Assembly (NCBI GenBank): GCA_032622095.1
Contig: CP136066.1
Coordinates: 207,474,978-207,538,977, forward strand
Length of the DNA stretch: 64,000 bases
Source of the DNA: Siphonodentalium dalli
Lineage: Eukaryota; Mollusca; Scaphopoda; Gadilida; Siphonodentaliidae
Reading direction: 5' to 3'
This document shows positions 44,830 through 56,900 of this stretch, one piece after another. The notes below the pieces were generated by a model that was given only the letters and a program-made list of their open reading frames with translations, did not search any database and was not told the origin of the DNA. The position numbers and the translations under genes were made by a program. The first letter of the stretch is position 1. The number at the start of each line of letters is the position of its first letter.

Positions 44830-47784
44830 TTCAGTTCCAGCAAAAATCGACAAAAATATGTCAATATTTATGCAAATAAATTTCAGTCAAGCAAAATTCA
44901 TCCTTTCATCCAAATACCCTTATTTTGAAACAATGTATTGAAAATATTTATGACCGGTCAATTTGATAGTATTACCGATTATTTTAATGAACCTTCTTTG
45001 AAAATTAACCAAGCCGCAGGCCTGCCAAGATTTACTGCGGCGTTACAAATATTTATCTGAATTATTTTTTCGCTGAGAACTTATCTCAAATTTTCGTAGT
45101 GAATGTAAATTAAAGTAAAAGAGAAGAATGCCTAAGAAGTAAAATAATCACGCTATATTTCTTGGTGTATAATACTTGACAAAGAACTAATTAATAGGAT
45201 GGTATCTAAGGACGCGATGTTAATAATTTGCATATATTCGATGTAAACAAAGACGTTAAATTTAACTTCTTAAGTCTTAAGTTAAATAGCGTCGCCCGGT
45301 TTAACTTTCAGTTTCACTAGGACTGGGCGAGCTGCGTTGGCCGAGTTGTTAGTATTTTCGAATACTGTCCTGAGATTTTGCTGATGATGACCCAGATCTA
45401 TTCACCTCGATCCTCAACAAAAACAAAAGTCAGGAGTTCCGAGCGTGCCTATACTATTACTAAATTACTATAGACTAGTAATAATTAGTATAGTATATAT
45501 TAAAATACTTCGTAATCGTATGCCTCGCTGAGGTGTCGTTAAGGGGTAATCCTCTCCCACCCGGGCCAGTGTCATGTACAGGGATGACAATGGTTTGATC
45601 ACATCGCCGCATCGGGAGGGGGCAATCTCTCACGACTTCCCCGTCGAGGAAATTTTGTGCTGAAGTTTGTTAGAATGCATCGCCATCCTCCCACTAGCCC
45701 ACCCACCCCGTGAGGCGTGACCCGGCCAAGTTTTTTCTTATAGTGTTCTTGAAATGTGTCTCTCTTTGGTGTGATTCTTTTGGTGTGCTCGTTTATATTT
45801 AATAAAGGTGACTTTTTACTAAATAACGGGAATACTATATTACTAGAATTATATTTCTTTGAAAAACTCAAAACATTGGGCGATGACGGCGAAGTCGTAT
45901 GATATTGCTGGGTGAGGGTGTAAAATATGTGTCACATGTACAACCATGTGTGCACAATAAAGAACACTACTGTGGGCAACGATCCACAGGTTAATGGCTA
46001 CATTTCCTGTCAAAATTCCTCCCTTCGGGGCGTAAGTTGATAGACATTTCAGGTGATGCTGTAATAGAGTTATCTCTCATCAGTGACCATGGTGGTGGAA
46101 TACACAAAGCTGTGGTATGTATATAGCGTGTGGTGGTGGTGTTGAATTCTCAAAGTACATTTCAGATACAGATGTGGAGATGGTGAACTTACTCGCAAGA
46201 AGTTGGGTGGCCAATGTGGCCAGATAGATTATCATAGATACATAAGATACTAGTTCCAGATTTTGATTTGATTTGATTTGTAATCTGCAGTCTTGAAACT
46301 TGAACGAATGACCAAAACCCAACATGTGATTTGGATCAATCGAAATCGGAGAACACTATACTATACAAACTATACACTATACAAACTGGTACCACTACAA
46401 CATCATAGTCATTTCACTGAATTCCCCATGTTGAGGTTGATTCCAAGTCCGAATGAGTTCACTTGATGATTTGTCATGATGATTTATTTAGGTATCTGGA
46501 CATTTCCCTACTGGACATTTCCACAATTTCAAAAGCGGACATTTCCCAACCCGGACTTCTAGTTTTACCCACCGGACATTTCCCCACCCCGCTCATAACA
46601 TTAACATGCTAAACTGCTAAACTTAGTCTATATCATACATGTATATGGATAATAATAGTGAGTTTGTGATACCCGTCCGACGGGAACGGGTATGGGTAAA
46701 TCTGTGAACATCGTCACGGTCACTTGGGTACTTTCAATGCAGCACATACAGCGATAGCGAATTGAAACGGGGGTAGATTTGTCCCATTGACCGGTAGACT
46801 TTCACTACGATTTTCTCACTCAAAGGTCCATGAATTCCATGAAATTCCAGTCAGCTATGCGTTAACCTATTTATTGAAAGATTTCATGGGCAAATATTAT
46901 TGATAAAGTTGTCATTTGAACACAGGATTTGTGTTCAAATTCTCGAGGCGGTTTCTAGCACTTAGATAAATACGGAAGGCCGATTTTTTTCACTAACAAC
47001 TTTGTTCACTGCATTAATGACAGGTTGAGATTAATAGAGTGAGTAGATGGTGCTATAGACGCAGTCTCGGCCCATTGCAGGGACATGGCTATAGATGGTC
47101 TGCGCGTTAGGAATGGTGTCCACCTTCGAATTTCTAACTACACATCTCGAACCATATCAAATTCACATGTTTGCGCGTAAATCCACCCCTCCCCTTGGCT
47201 GGCATCAAGCTTTCTAATTGTTGGAAATTTTGAGACCTGACACCCCCCCAAAGCTTGAACAATTTCCAACTGTTTCTGACAGCCATTTCAGTCCAAATTG
47301 TGTTACCAAAAGTAGGGAAATATGCAAATGTTGTTCTAAAAACTACAAATTATCCACTAATAAATTGTTCGAAAATCAAACTACGAAAACAATTTCAACC
47401 TATTGTTTGTGTGAAATTTCCAACAAATGTTGTGTCAGGTATATCAAATTTCCAAATGTTGAACATTTGACCAAAGTTGGGGGGGGGGTTGGTTGAGACA
47501 CCCCTGTCGTCACGTCCCTATCTCAACCCATTGTACAAGGACATAAATATATGGTGGATTTATCTATGCATTGCACATTTGAATACAATTCTTTACAAAC
47601 GCTCTTTATTCAATCCGTATAATAAACAGACTACATTTTGACACCTTTTTTGTTTCCAAGTTAAACATTTCAACCTACCTCCGGGTTTAGATCCCGACAA
47701 CAATCCTAATTCTTGGGATAAATATTCCCTTGCCCCGACGGGCCGACCCTTCGATCTGTTGAAAGATTCCAAACAAAGGTTTAC
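44830..47784. other. Intergenic region upstream of KIFBP
   Basis: It should hold the KIFBP promoter and perhaps that of DYNC2LI1, but no TATA or initiator could be assigned with confidence. A less AT-rich, CG-containing patch lies at about 45290-45430. At 46495-46590 GGACATTTCC recurs about five times with short spacers. A G-rich tract lies at 47479-47492. No coding exon was recognised. Confidence 0.4.
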
Positions 47785-48160
47785 TTAAAATTACTCAAAC
47801 CGATCAGACGGTCCCCATATCATAAAGTTACAACAAGAACATTTCTTCAAAATACGCTTTTGTTATCAGAATCGATTAATTACCACAAAATAATGCTAAC
47901 TGCTGTCAACTATAGTATAAAATGTTGGCCGCATTACCACTTGATTTTAGAGTTAAGCATCTTCATCCGCAATTTTGTCCGAGACCGTCGGTTTGATGAC
48001 TCTTTTCTGGGCCACAAATAATTACACAATTCAAGAAATAACAAACTTCAAAAAATCGATATCTGATCACTCTGCGCTTTGATGGTGGGTTCCTCGATTC
48101 GAATCAAATATTTTTTTTTACCCTCGAAGCCAAAAAAATAGTAACTTGGGAGCGTTAATT
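47785..48160. mobile_element. Diverged relative of piggyBac-like MITE family D
   Basis: Starts at TTAA and ATTACTCAAACCGATCAGACGG-like sequence and shares CTTTGATGGTGGGTTCCTCG, ATTCGAATCAAATATTTTT and CCCTCGAAGCC with the family D element at 36.3 kb. Its right terminus is eroded. Confidence 0.6.
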
Positions 48161-48671
48161 CGGATTATGCATCTTTGATATGACTAAATATTCCCCAACA
48201 AATGCGGACAAATGCGGTATTATATCGAACTGAAAGTACATGTAGGACAATATTAGACCCTTGGTCTAAAACAATACATTTTACACCGAATATTGGTTGG
48301 ACATTTTAACTATATATAACGTAATTGTATATTTGAGCTATCATAATCTATTTTCTAAGTTTAAAATTTCCAACCGATTTATTGCCAACACTCGATCGGT
48401 CTATGACTTGTAGAATCCAATTGTTGAAAATGTTACCAATATGAGTGAAAGAAAAGCAACGTCCTCTTCCAACTGCCACCTAGCTCGTCCTTGATGAAAG
48501 CAACTGATTATCCTGGGGCTCATCTAATCTAAATACAAATTTCCAACAACCCATAACGCTAAGTATAACATCGGTCAATAACGCGAATAACAATCTATAT
48601 CATAATATTTTTTTTGTTGCAGTTGGCTCACCATACATTACCAGTCGATGTGATGAATTCTACCGGTAAAC

Positions 48672-48753
48672 AGTTTGCGATTTCAAAACGTGTACCGGTA
48701 CGGGTAGCTACCCGTACGCGTACCCGTACCCGTACCGGTTTGAAATCGCAAAC
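48672..48753. repeat. 82-bp palindrome with CCGTAC repeats
   Basis: AGTTTGCGATTTCAAA pairs with TTTGAAATCGCAAACT. The centre is a GC-rich run of CCGTAC/GTACGG hexamers that is itself self-complementary. It contrasts sharply with the AT-rich surroundings. It could be a MITE remnant or hairpin; no target duplication is clear. Confidence 0.85.
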
Positions 48754-48802
48754 TCGCTAATATGCTAGAAGTTGTGATGGGAACAACAACAACTGACCTA
48801 CT

Positions 48803-50090
48803 AAATAACTAACGGCCTTCAACAAGGACACGCAAATTGACATGGCAATCCTGGACTTTTCAAAGGCATTTGATACTGTGCCACACACCATGATCCTTGC
48901 AAAACTGAAACATTATGCAATTTATGGCATTGATGGTAATATCTTAGATTGGCTCAAGACCTTTCTGACCAAGACGATGCAGCTGGTAGTTAAAGGAAAA
49001 ACATCTGAAAGCTTTCCCGTGAAATAAGGAGTCCCAGGAACAGTTTTAGGACCACTCCTCTTTCTTTGCCATATTAATGACCTAACAGTCAGTGTAAATT
49101 CACAAGTGTGCCTATTTGCAGACAACTGCCTGCTATATAAGAAAAATCACTACCATCAATGACCAGGTCACCTTACAGAAAGATCTGCACAGCCTGGGGC
49201 ATGCAATTCAATGTGGAAAAATGTTACATCATGTCCATCAAACCAAAGTCATCATATACATGTACATATTACAGGATCCAAGGTAACATCCAAGATTGGT
49301 TGACATCCTTCCTAACCAAAAGGCGCATGCGGGTCGCAGTCTATGGAACCTACTCCTCGTATGTTCCAGTGGAATCAGGTGTTTCTCAGGGCACTGTATT
49401 AGGACTCAGACTCCTGTTCCTTGTACACGCCCAGTGACCTTCCAAACTGCCTCAAATCCCAAATACGACTCTTCGCAGATGACTGTCTCATTTACTGTAA
49501 CATCACAAAGCAGGAAGACCACATGTTCCTCCAAAATGACCTAAAATCGCTTGAAAAATGGGCAAGTGCATGGGGAATGCATTTTAATACATCAAAATGC
49601 TTCGTCATGAGCACTTGGAATAAATTGTCGCACATGTATGAAATAAATAATAACGTCCTTCATGATACATGATACACAATATCTGGGATTAACCATCTCC
49701 GACGATTTATCATGGTCAGCACATGTGAGGTAAATAACAAAAAAATGCAAACTGCACTCTGGGACTCCTCCGCAGAATTTTGTTTACACTTGCTGGGGAA
49801 GTTCAAGAAAATAGCCTACCCTAGTCAGACAGATACTAAAATACGGAACTGCAATTTGAACAGAAAAAACGGATAGCCTACAGATAAAGATACAGATATT
49901 GGGTGATATGAAATGGACCGCTCATATTAACACGATGACCAACAAGGCAAACACAACAATGGGGTTCCTTCAGAGAAACCTGTGCAAAGCCCCCACCAAG
50001 AGCAAAACCATCACCTATGAAACACTTATAAGAACAAAACTGGAATACACAGCTATGGGGATCAACAAGAATGACTTTGAGTCAATTTTC
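48803..50090 (+). pseudogene. Broken non-LTR retrotransposon reverse transcriptase (Jockey/CR1-like)
   Basis: Three overlapping, frameshifted pieces of reverse transcriptase are joined. Piece A (about 48803-49275) has ILDFSKAFDTVPH, GTVLGPLLFL and a catalytic box altered to FADN. Piece B (about 49275-49880) restarts earlier in the domain at NIQDWLTSFLTKRRM and runs through SGVSQGTVLG, FADDCLIY, EKWASAWGMHFNTSKC and YLGLTISDDLSWSAHV. Piece C (about 49890-50090) restarts at GDMKWTAHINTMTNKANTT and continues to LEYTAMG. Multiple stops make it non-functional. It is a fragment only; no endonuclease or first ORF is seen. Clade assignment is from general motif style. Confidence 0.85.
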
Positions 50091-50123
50091 TTATGAAAAT
50101 CCATTTAGTAAAGCAAGGGTTAA

Positions 50124-50450
50124 CCCTTCCATGACTGGAGCTTCCTGAAATGTTGTGAAAACCCTGTGCCAATGCATTCTCTTATGTATGCGAGTCTCCC
50201 ATAGGGAGCCTTGCTTATATAAGAGAATACATTGGCTTAACAATATTTACCTTGACTTTGTAAGCCAGTGCATTCTCTTATATATGCGAGTCTCCCTATA
50301 TAAGAGAACGCAGATGCATAACAACATTGTAAGCCAATGCATTCTCTTATATATGCGAGTCTCCCTATATAAGAGAATGCAGATGCATAACAACATTGTA
50401 AGCCAATGCTTTCTCTTATATATACAAGGCTCCCTATTATTATTACAATC
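50124..50450. mobile_element. piggyBac-like MITE, family B, right end replaced
   Basis: TTAA (50120-50123), CCCTTCCATGACTGGAGCTT, then CCCTGTGCCAATGCATTCTC and a series of hairpin arms. A 70-bp subunit (AAGCCAATGCATTCTCTTAT ... AGAGAATGCAGATGCATAAC) is duplicated at about 50262-50400. The expected right TIR is missing and a hAT-like MITE begins at 50455. Confidence 0.75.
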
Positions 50451-50454
50451 AGAC

Positions 50455-50807
50455 CAAGCCTGATTTAGTGTGCCTGTCATTTGCAGAATGAGGTCCCCAG
50501 AGGGTGAATTTAGTGATGCTATCCTGCACAGCGGGGCTAGCATCACCAAATTTACCATCTTTGGACCTCATTCTGCATGGCCTCATTCGTTATAGGAGAC
50601 ATAGACTCAGTTTGAAGTTCCCAAATGGTGAATTTTGTGATGTACACTTGGGAACCTCGATTATGCAATGTTTCATCTGCCAATTTTGGGATATAAAGAA
50701 ACTAAACTAAAAAGGAAATAGAATCTATGTATGCAGGATAGCACCACTAAATTCACCCTCTGGGGGACCTCATTCTGCAAGTGACAGGCACACTAAACTC
50801 AGGCTTG
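50455..50807. mobile_element. hAT-like MITE (CAAGCCTG family)
   Basis: Ends are CAAGCCTGATTTAGTGTGCC and ACACTAAACTCAGGCTTG. Internal blocks match the family. The 8-base flanks do not match each other, consistent with rearrangement at the left junction. Confidence 0.8.
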
Positions 50808-50897
50808 CTCCTCAGGATCTCACCAAATTATAATCTGACATGGTTTCTGAATAACTTTATCGCAGCCATATACACATGTACATTTTCTTTATTTCAG

Positions 50898-50959
50898 GCA
50901 ATCCAGGGTTGAAAGGAATCTTTGGGACATTGCCCTGGAGAAGTCACAAGGGACAGATG
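50898..50959 (+). CDS. DYNC2LI1: DYNC2LI1 exon (first recognised, N-terminal)
   Basis: Preceded by the acceptor TTTATTTCAG and followed by donor GTCAGT. After one carried base it reads [10 protein letters not shown] and related residues, matching the family's extreme N-terminus. There is no in-frame ATG inside, so a short upstream exon must supply the start. Confidence 0.85.
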
Positions 50960-53900
50960 GTCAGTACATCATACAGTGTTGAAAGGACTAGGGAATCACA
51001 TAGTCGACTCGTCGGCAGGTCCTATCATATATACTAGTATATACTGGTAACCCAAAATTCCACCTAAGATTTATCATCAAAGTAAAATTATAAACATCAA
51101 GCACTTTTTCATTTCACAATGTTTTACATCAAACTGCACAGCTGTTTGCCTGTGGTAAATTTATATATAAAAAATGCGCATTAAACAATATTCATCGATG
51201 ACATGTGAGTATAATGTTTTCTGCTTAACAAATAACTGACCACAATAATTTTTGGACAAACTTTGGTAGATTGCTCCAATTGTGACATTGGTCATGACTT
51301 ATGCATAATTTTTGTATTTTCTAACAACCTGCTTGGGCCTTCATAGATCACGGATGTGATTTTATAATATCGTAATTGCGGCCAGCCAGGCGATTCATCT
51401 GTACTATATTATACATGTACCAGTACATGGATGCCTATTATGTTCAAACTGGGTCATGGCAAAAGATTGCCTTGCAGATTGCCGAAGCCAAACAATCTGA
51501 ATTAAGAGGGCTGTAAGTAAATAGGCTGGAATTAGCTCATTGATTATCAACAAAATTTGCATTGATTAATCGTTTCAACACTATACGTGTACATACCCGG
51601 TACATACATGTACTGGTATACCTTTAATTGAAGTTGGTGATGTTCACCCATTAGTCACCTCCAATATGCAATTTATCGTCTGCAAATTAGGAGATATAGA
51701 AACTGAACACAAGCAAAAAAGTAACTAAAAACAATGTTAATTTGTATAGATACTTCCCAGAAGATGAGGCCTAAGCAGAATGAGGTCACCAGAGAGTGAA
51801 TTTAGCATCACTAAATTCACTCTCAGGGGACAATTTATTTCCTGGGGACAATTTATCTCTATACAAATTAGGGGATATAGAAACTTGCCATTTAGCATCA
51901 CTAAATTCACCCTCTGGGAACCTCATTTCTGAGAATGACAGGCATGCTATTTGCAGGCTTGGGTACATGTAACATGTACAGACCACAATAATAGCGGCCC
52001 AAATCTAAACCAGAAATTACATCACTGAAAGGAATGCTGGACTTCAGTATGCCCACATACAGTGTGATGGGAGGATTACAGTAATGCCCTAAATAATCGA
52101 CTCCTTAACCCTTTACCCAACAAACCGGCCAAAACCGGCCAAATAAAACTTCAACAGCCTAAAATATCTTCGGTCTGTCTCAATAGAACCATACAAATAT
52201 GGATATCATTGGAACCGGCTCCTTGACCACATTGTGATAGTTACAGTTATGCCCTGTGCCAATGCATTCTCTTATATATGTGAGTCGACCATAGGTCGCC
52301 TCGCATATATAAGAGAATGCATTGGCCTAAAATAAATCTTTTTTTAACACTTTTTACCATTTTTTCTTACATTCATTTTAGAATTTTTAATGTGTTAAGC
52401 CAATGCATTCTCTTATATATGCGAGGCGACCTATGGTCGACTCGCATATATAAGAGAATGCATTGGCACAGGGCCCTTCTGTTGGGTAAAGGGTTAACCA
52501 CAGAATTATGGGTAACTTTTCAGTATATAGTCGGAAATATGGCTTGTTGCCATTCATCGGAAAGCGACTAAATCCTGAAAAGTTACCCATAATTCTGCTG
52601 TGGTTAAGGAGTCGATTATTTAGGGCATTACTGTATCTATAATTAAAAAAAAATTATGAATCATAAACGGTACGCCAATAATTTATTTAGTTTATTGGCT
52701 ACAAGACCTGTTCTTGTTGTATTAATTACCAATATACAATGTCATTTTGCTTTCATTCTTTTCCAGATAGCTCTCAGCAGCCTGACGATATGTGTCTGTG
52801 TGTTGCTGGAAGCAAGAATTCTGTAAGTAACACATTAAAGGGGCACTGTACACTAAATCTGGCCATTTATGGGCCCATCTCCTTTTATACTCAACAGAAT
52901 ATATGCAATATATGAATGAATTAGAACCATGGATTAGTGCAAAATACACTCATGCGCTCCATGAACAGTGCAAACAACATGGTAATTATAATGAAAATGA
53001 ATTATTGATTTATTGACTTATTATAATTACCATGTTGTTTGCGCTGTTCATAGAGCACATGACTGTATTTTTCACTCATCCATGGCTCGAACAAGCTACA
53101 TATTACAGAGTCTAAACAGAATAGCGGTGAATTCCATTACTTCCAAGAATCATTACGCCAGTGTCAGCCAATCACATCTTTAACAGTAATATTGATGAAG
53201 CCAATCAGGCGATTGTCGGACTGAGACTCCCCCGTTTCTCGCTACATTGTTAAAAATAGCGTAATAAATTTCCTGTCACATTTCTAATTTCACAGAGTGT
53301 TTTCAAATTTAGAGATTACGTCACCTAATTAAACACTAAAACATCTCTATGAAGAGTCCAGAATTGACCAATAATACCTAGCAAGAATTAAAAAATTTAG
53401 TATTTCCAAGAATTTCAACAGTTAACACTTGGATTTGTTATTCGCCAAATCAAAACCGAAAGGAGATATCATTCTGTCAATCGTAAAACTATTTGTGCAC
53501 TGAAGCTATTTATAGCAGCGGTAATTTGATTGATAGTGAAATCCTTTAGACTCTGTAACCTGTATCTTGTTTGAGAGATTAATTTTAATTAGAACTGTAA
53601 GTTACACAGTTATATTCTTGGGGCTGACTTCTCTGTGACCGACTTCGCATGGAGCTGGTTTCTCTGGGGCTGACTTCGCAATCAGAGATTTTCATTTGAA
53701 TAGAATCAGCTAAATGATTCCGAATCACATCAAATTTCGAATCGAATCATTGTATGTGGCATATAAATAGTGAATATGTAGATATTGCTTGACTGAGTGG
53801 CCTTACCAGTATCAATTTACTCACTTCATAACGATGATAAGTGATCATCAGTATATGATGTAAATATGATCTATAAATGGATCATATGAGTATCTAACCA

Positions 53901-56900
53901 ATTAGTACACATTCTTTCAGCCATCTCTGCTATATAATACAAAAATTAAATATTATCAGAAGCAATAATGAAGCCAGTAAGCAATCGCATTCACGCAGCT
54001 GAAGTTTGACATATATATGAAATTTTGATGGATCAGTTACATCGGTCTTACAATGCTTCGGTTGCCTATATTATGGCTCAGTCGATGACAGTGTTATTTG
54101 TATGTGTGGTCTTTCGTTGGTATCATATTATATCTTCGCAAAAAAGTAACGAGAATGCAACTGGTGCCAATGATTTGATACAATTTGAATAAGGACAGCT
54201 GATTTTGAATAAAATCGAATCGGATGAAAGATTCCATATCACAACAAATCAAATCGATTTGCATGGCCCTATAGCATTCATCTATAATCGATTTGCATGG
54301 CCCTATAGCATACATCTCTGTACTTGTGCTGAACCTTTCTCTATACATACTCTTTTGTAGCCGCCCAGAGTAAATTCTCGTATTTTCATCTGTTCATCCT
54401 CTTTTATTTGATAGGGAGAAATTCTACATTGTATTTTGTAAGAGAGGAATTGAAATTATTAGTTATATACTTTCATCTAATATGATAGGAATTCTTTATT
54501 TTCTGGTATTGCAATGTTCTGTGAAATTAGTTTTAATGAGAGATATCGATCCAATTTTTTAAAGCACCTACATTGTCAATTTCAGGGAAAAACTAGCTTA
54601 ATTTTACGTTTTCTGGATAGGTAAGTAACAAAAATAGTTAACCCTTCCATACCTGGAGCTTCCTGAAATTTTGTGAAAACCCTGTGTCAATGCATTCTCT
54701 TATATATGCAAGCCTCGCATATATAAGAGAATACATTGGCCTAACAATATTTACCTTGACTTTGTAAGCCAGTGCATTCTCTTATATTAGCGAGGCTCCC
54801 TATGGGATATTTAATACTGCACCAGCTCAGCTCCCTTCAGGAAAGAGTTGAAGACAAAAGCTTGCAAAATAAAATTTTTTTAATTGTATTATTCAGAACG
54901 ATATGACACTTCTTAAGTATTTCCGCAATTACTTTAGCACACCTTGTACAAGTTTCCTTCGACGTAAACCAGCTAGTGAAATCGGTAATGATAATACTGG
55001 TTTATGTCAAAGTACGATTGCTTTCTCTTCTATAGCGGACTTTATGCCCTGATCCAGTCGCAGGATTTTTACGGTCATAATGATGTATATAATCTGACTG
55101 TTGTGTTAAATTACACACATAAAATGCTGTGTGATTAGGAGTAACCTCACATTTGATCTGTTTGTTGTGTCTAGAGTAGAGTTACAAAGTTCGCGAAGTC
55201 GAATTAATTTGTATTTTCAGCTGACAACTCTTATGGAGTTCAGAACAGATAATGTTTTCTATAGAATAAACCAGGTTACTTTCACAACTGTGACATTTTA
55301 TTACCGTCACTGGTGATTTTAGATGAGTAGGTGATTTACGCTTTAAAGTCCATTATAACCATAGTTTGATGTAAACCAGTATAATACCTAAGGCCAAACT
55401 TTTTTATTTTACTGCTTTACGGATCCGCTGACCCTGTTTTCTGTGGCCCGACAAGGAAATAAAAATCAAATATAATTTATTTTTTTATTTTCACCGCCCA
55501 CCTTAGCTGTTTCTTCTTATCAGTAACAAATTATCTAACCACATTTCACTGGTGATTAAAGATGCATAGGACCCACCAACTATAGATATCTCTGGCTTTA
55601 ATTACTTTTAACTACATCCAAGGTGAAAACTGAGAAGTCAGCTTGAGTTTATATGCTTCTGCCACCAAGATACCTGTATGCTTTCTATAAATCTTGACAT
55701 CTCTTTAAAACTTTAAATGGCCTTTAGAATACATTTTGTATTCCTGGGAATTTTTGGTGATCTTTATGACCAAAGACCAATAACAGTCCACAAGATTTCT
55801 TAGATAGGAATGACAAGCTAATGAGTATGTGGGTTTGCTCGAGTTACACATTCATTCTTTATCACTAGCACTAATCTCGCCATTCCCATGTGTGTATTAA
55901 CCCTCTCTATACTAAATACTCATTGACCAGACAAGTAGATTCCTTAGGAAATGTTCAGATAATAAGTTCAACAAACGGCCATAGACCGTTTTCTAAACTT
56001 ATTATCTGAACATTTCCCACCAACTAATAGGAATCCTTCTGCACATATATTATCTGTCGGCTATTTATTTTTCCATGACATCCATCCAGATGAATAATGG
56101 ACTTTTTCAATGTATACATTATAACTGAATGGGGGAGTCCATTTATTTAATAATTAAAATGTTGAACAAAAACAAACTCTTTATTTCTGGATTTTTTCAA
56201 TATTATTCAATAATCTGAGCTATGTTTCAAATAATAGTACTGGATTTGAATTTTGTGATATACGTCCGAAAACTGTTCTCTGAAAGTGACTGACAGAATT
56301 ATGAAGACACAATTACCACCTTAGCGAATGTCCAAAAAAAAAATATGATTCAAGCATTTTTATTTTTATTTTTTTTCCGACCGACTCTACCAAAACAAGG
56401 TTAACAAAATCCGTAAAGCAGAAAAATAAAAAAGTTTGCCTAACGTTTTCACTAGCTGGTTTATGTTTATGCCTTGTATTGGATTTGCCATCTGGTATCC
56501 TTATAGCTGGATTTTCCCATTTTCCATGGATGGTTGTCTTCTTCAAGCCTGCAAATAGTGTGTCTGTCATTTGCAGAATGATGTCCCCAGAGGGTGAATT
56601 AGTGATGCTATCACAAATTCACCCTCTGGGAACCTCATTCTGCTTAGGCCTCAACTGATATGGGAAACCTAGGATCAGATTGAATTTCCCCAGTTGAAGT
56701 TGGTGATGTTCACCCATTTAGTAATTAAAAACAATGTTAATTTGAGACCATTGATACTTCCCAGAAGCTGAAGCCTAAGCAGAATGAGGTCCCCAGAGGA
56801 TGAATTTGTTGATGCTAGCCTGCTGTGCGGGATATCACCAATTCACCCTCTGGGGACCTCATTCTGCAAATGGCAGACACACTGTTTGCAGGCTTAGTCG

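Noticed and set aside
45599..45871. 90-codon minus-strand frame in the KIFBP upstream region
   Set aside because: Low-complexity GGG/CCC stretches and no family similarity recognised; could be an exon but unsupported.
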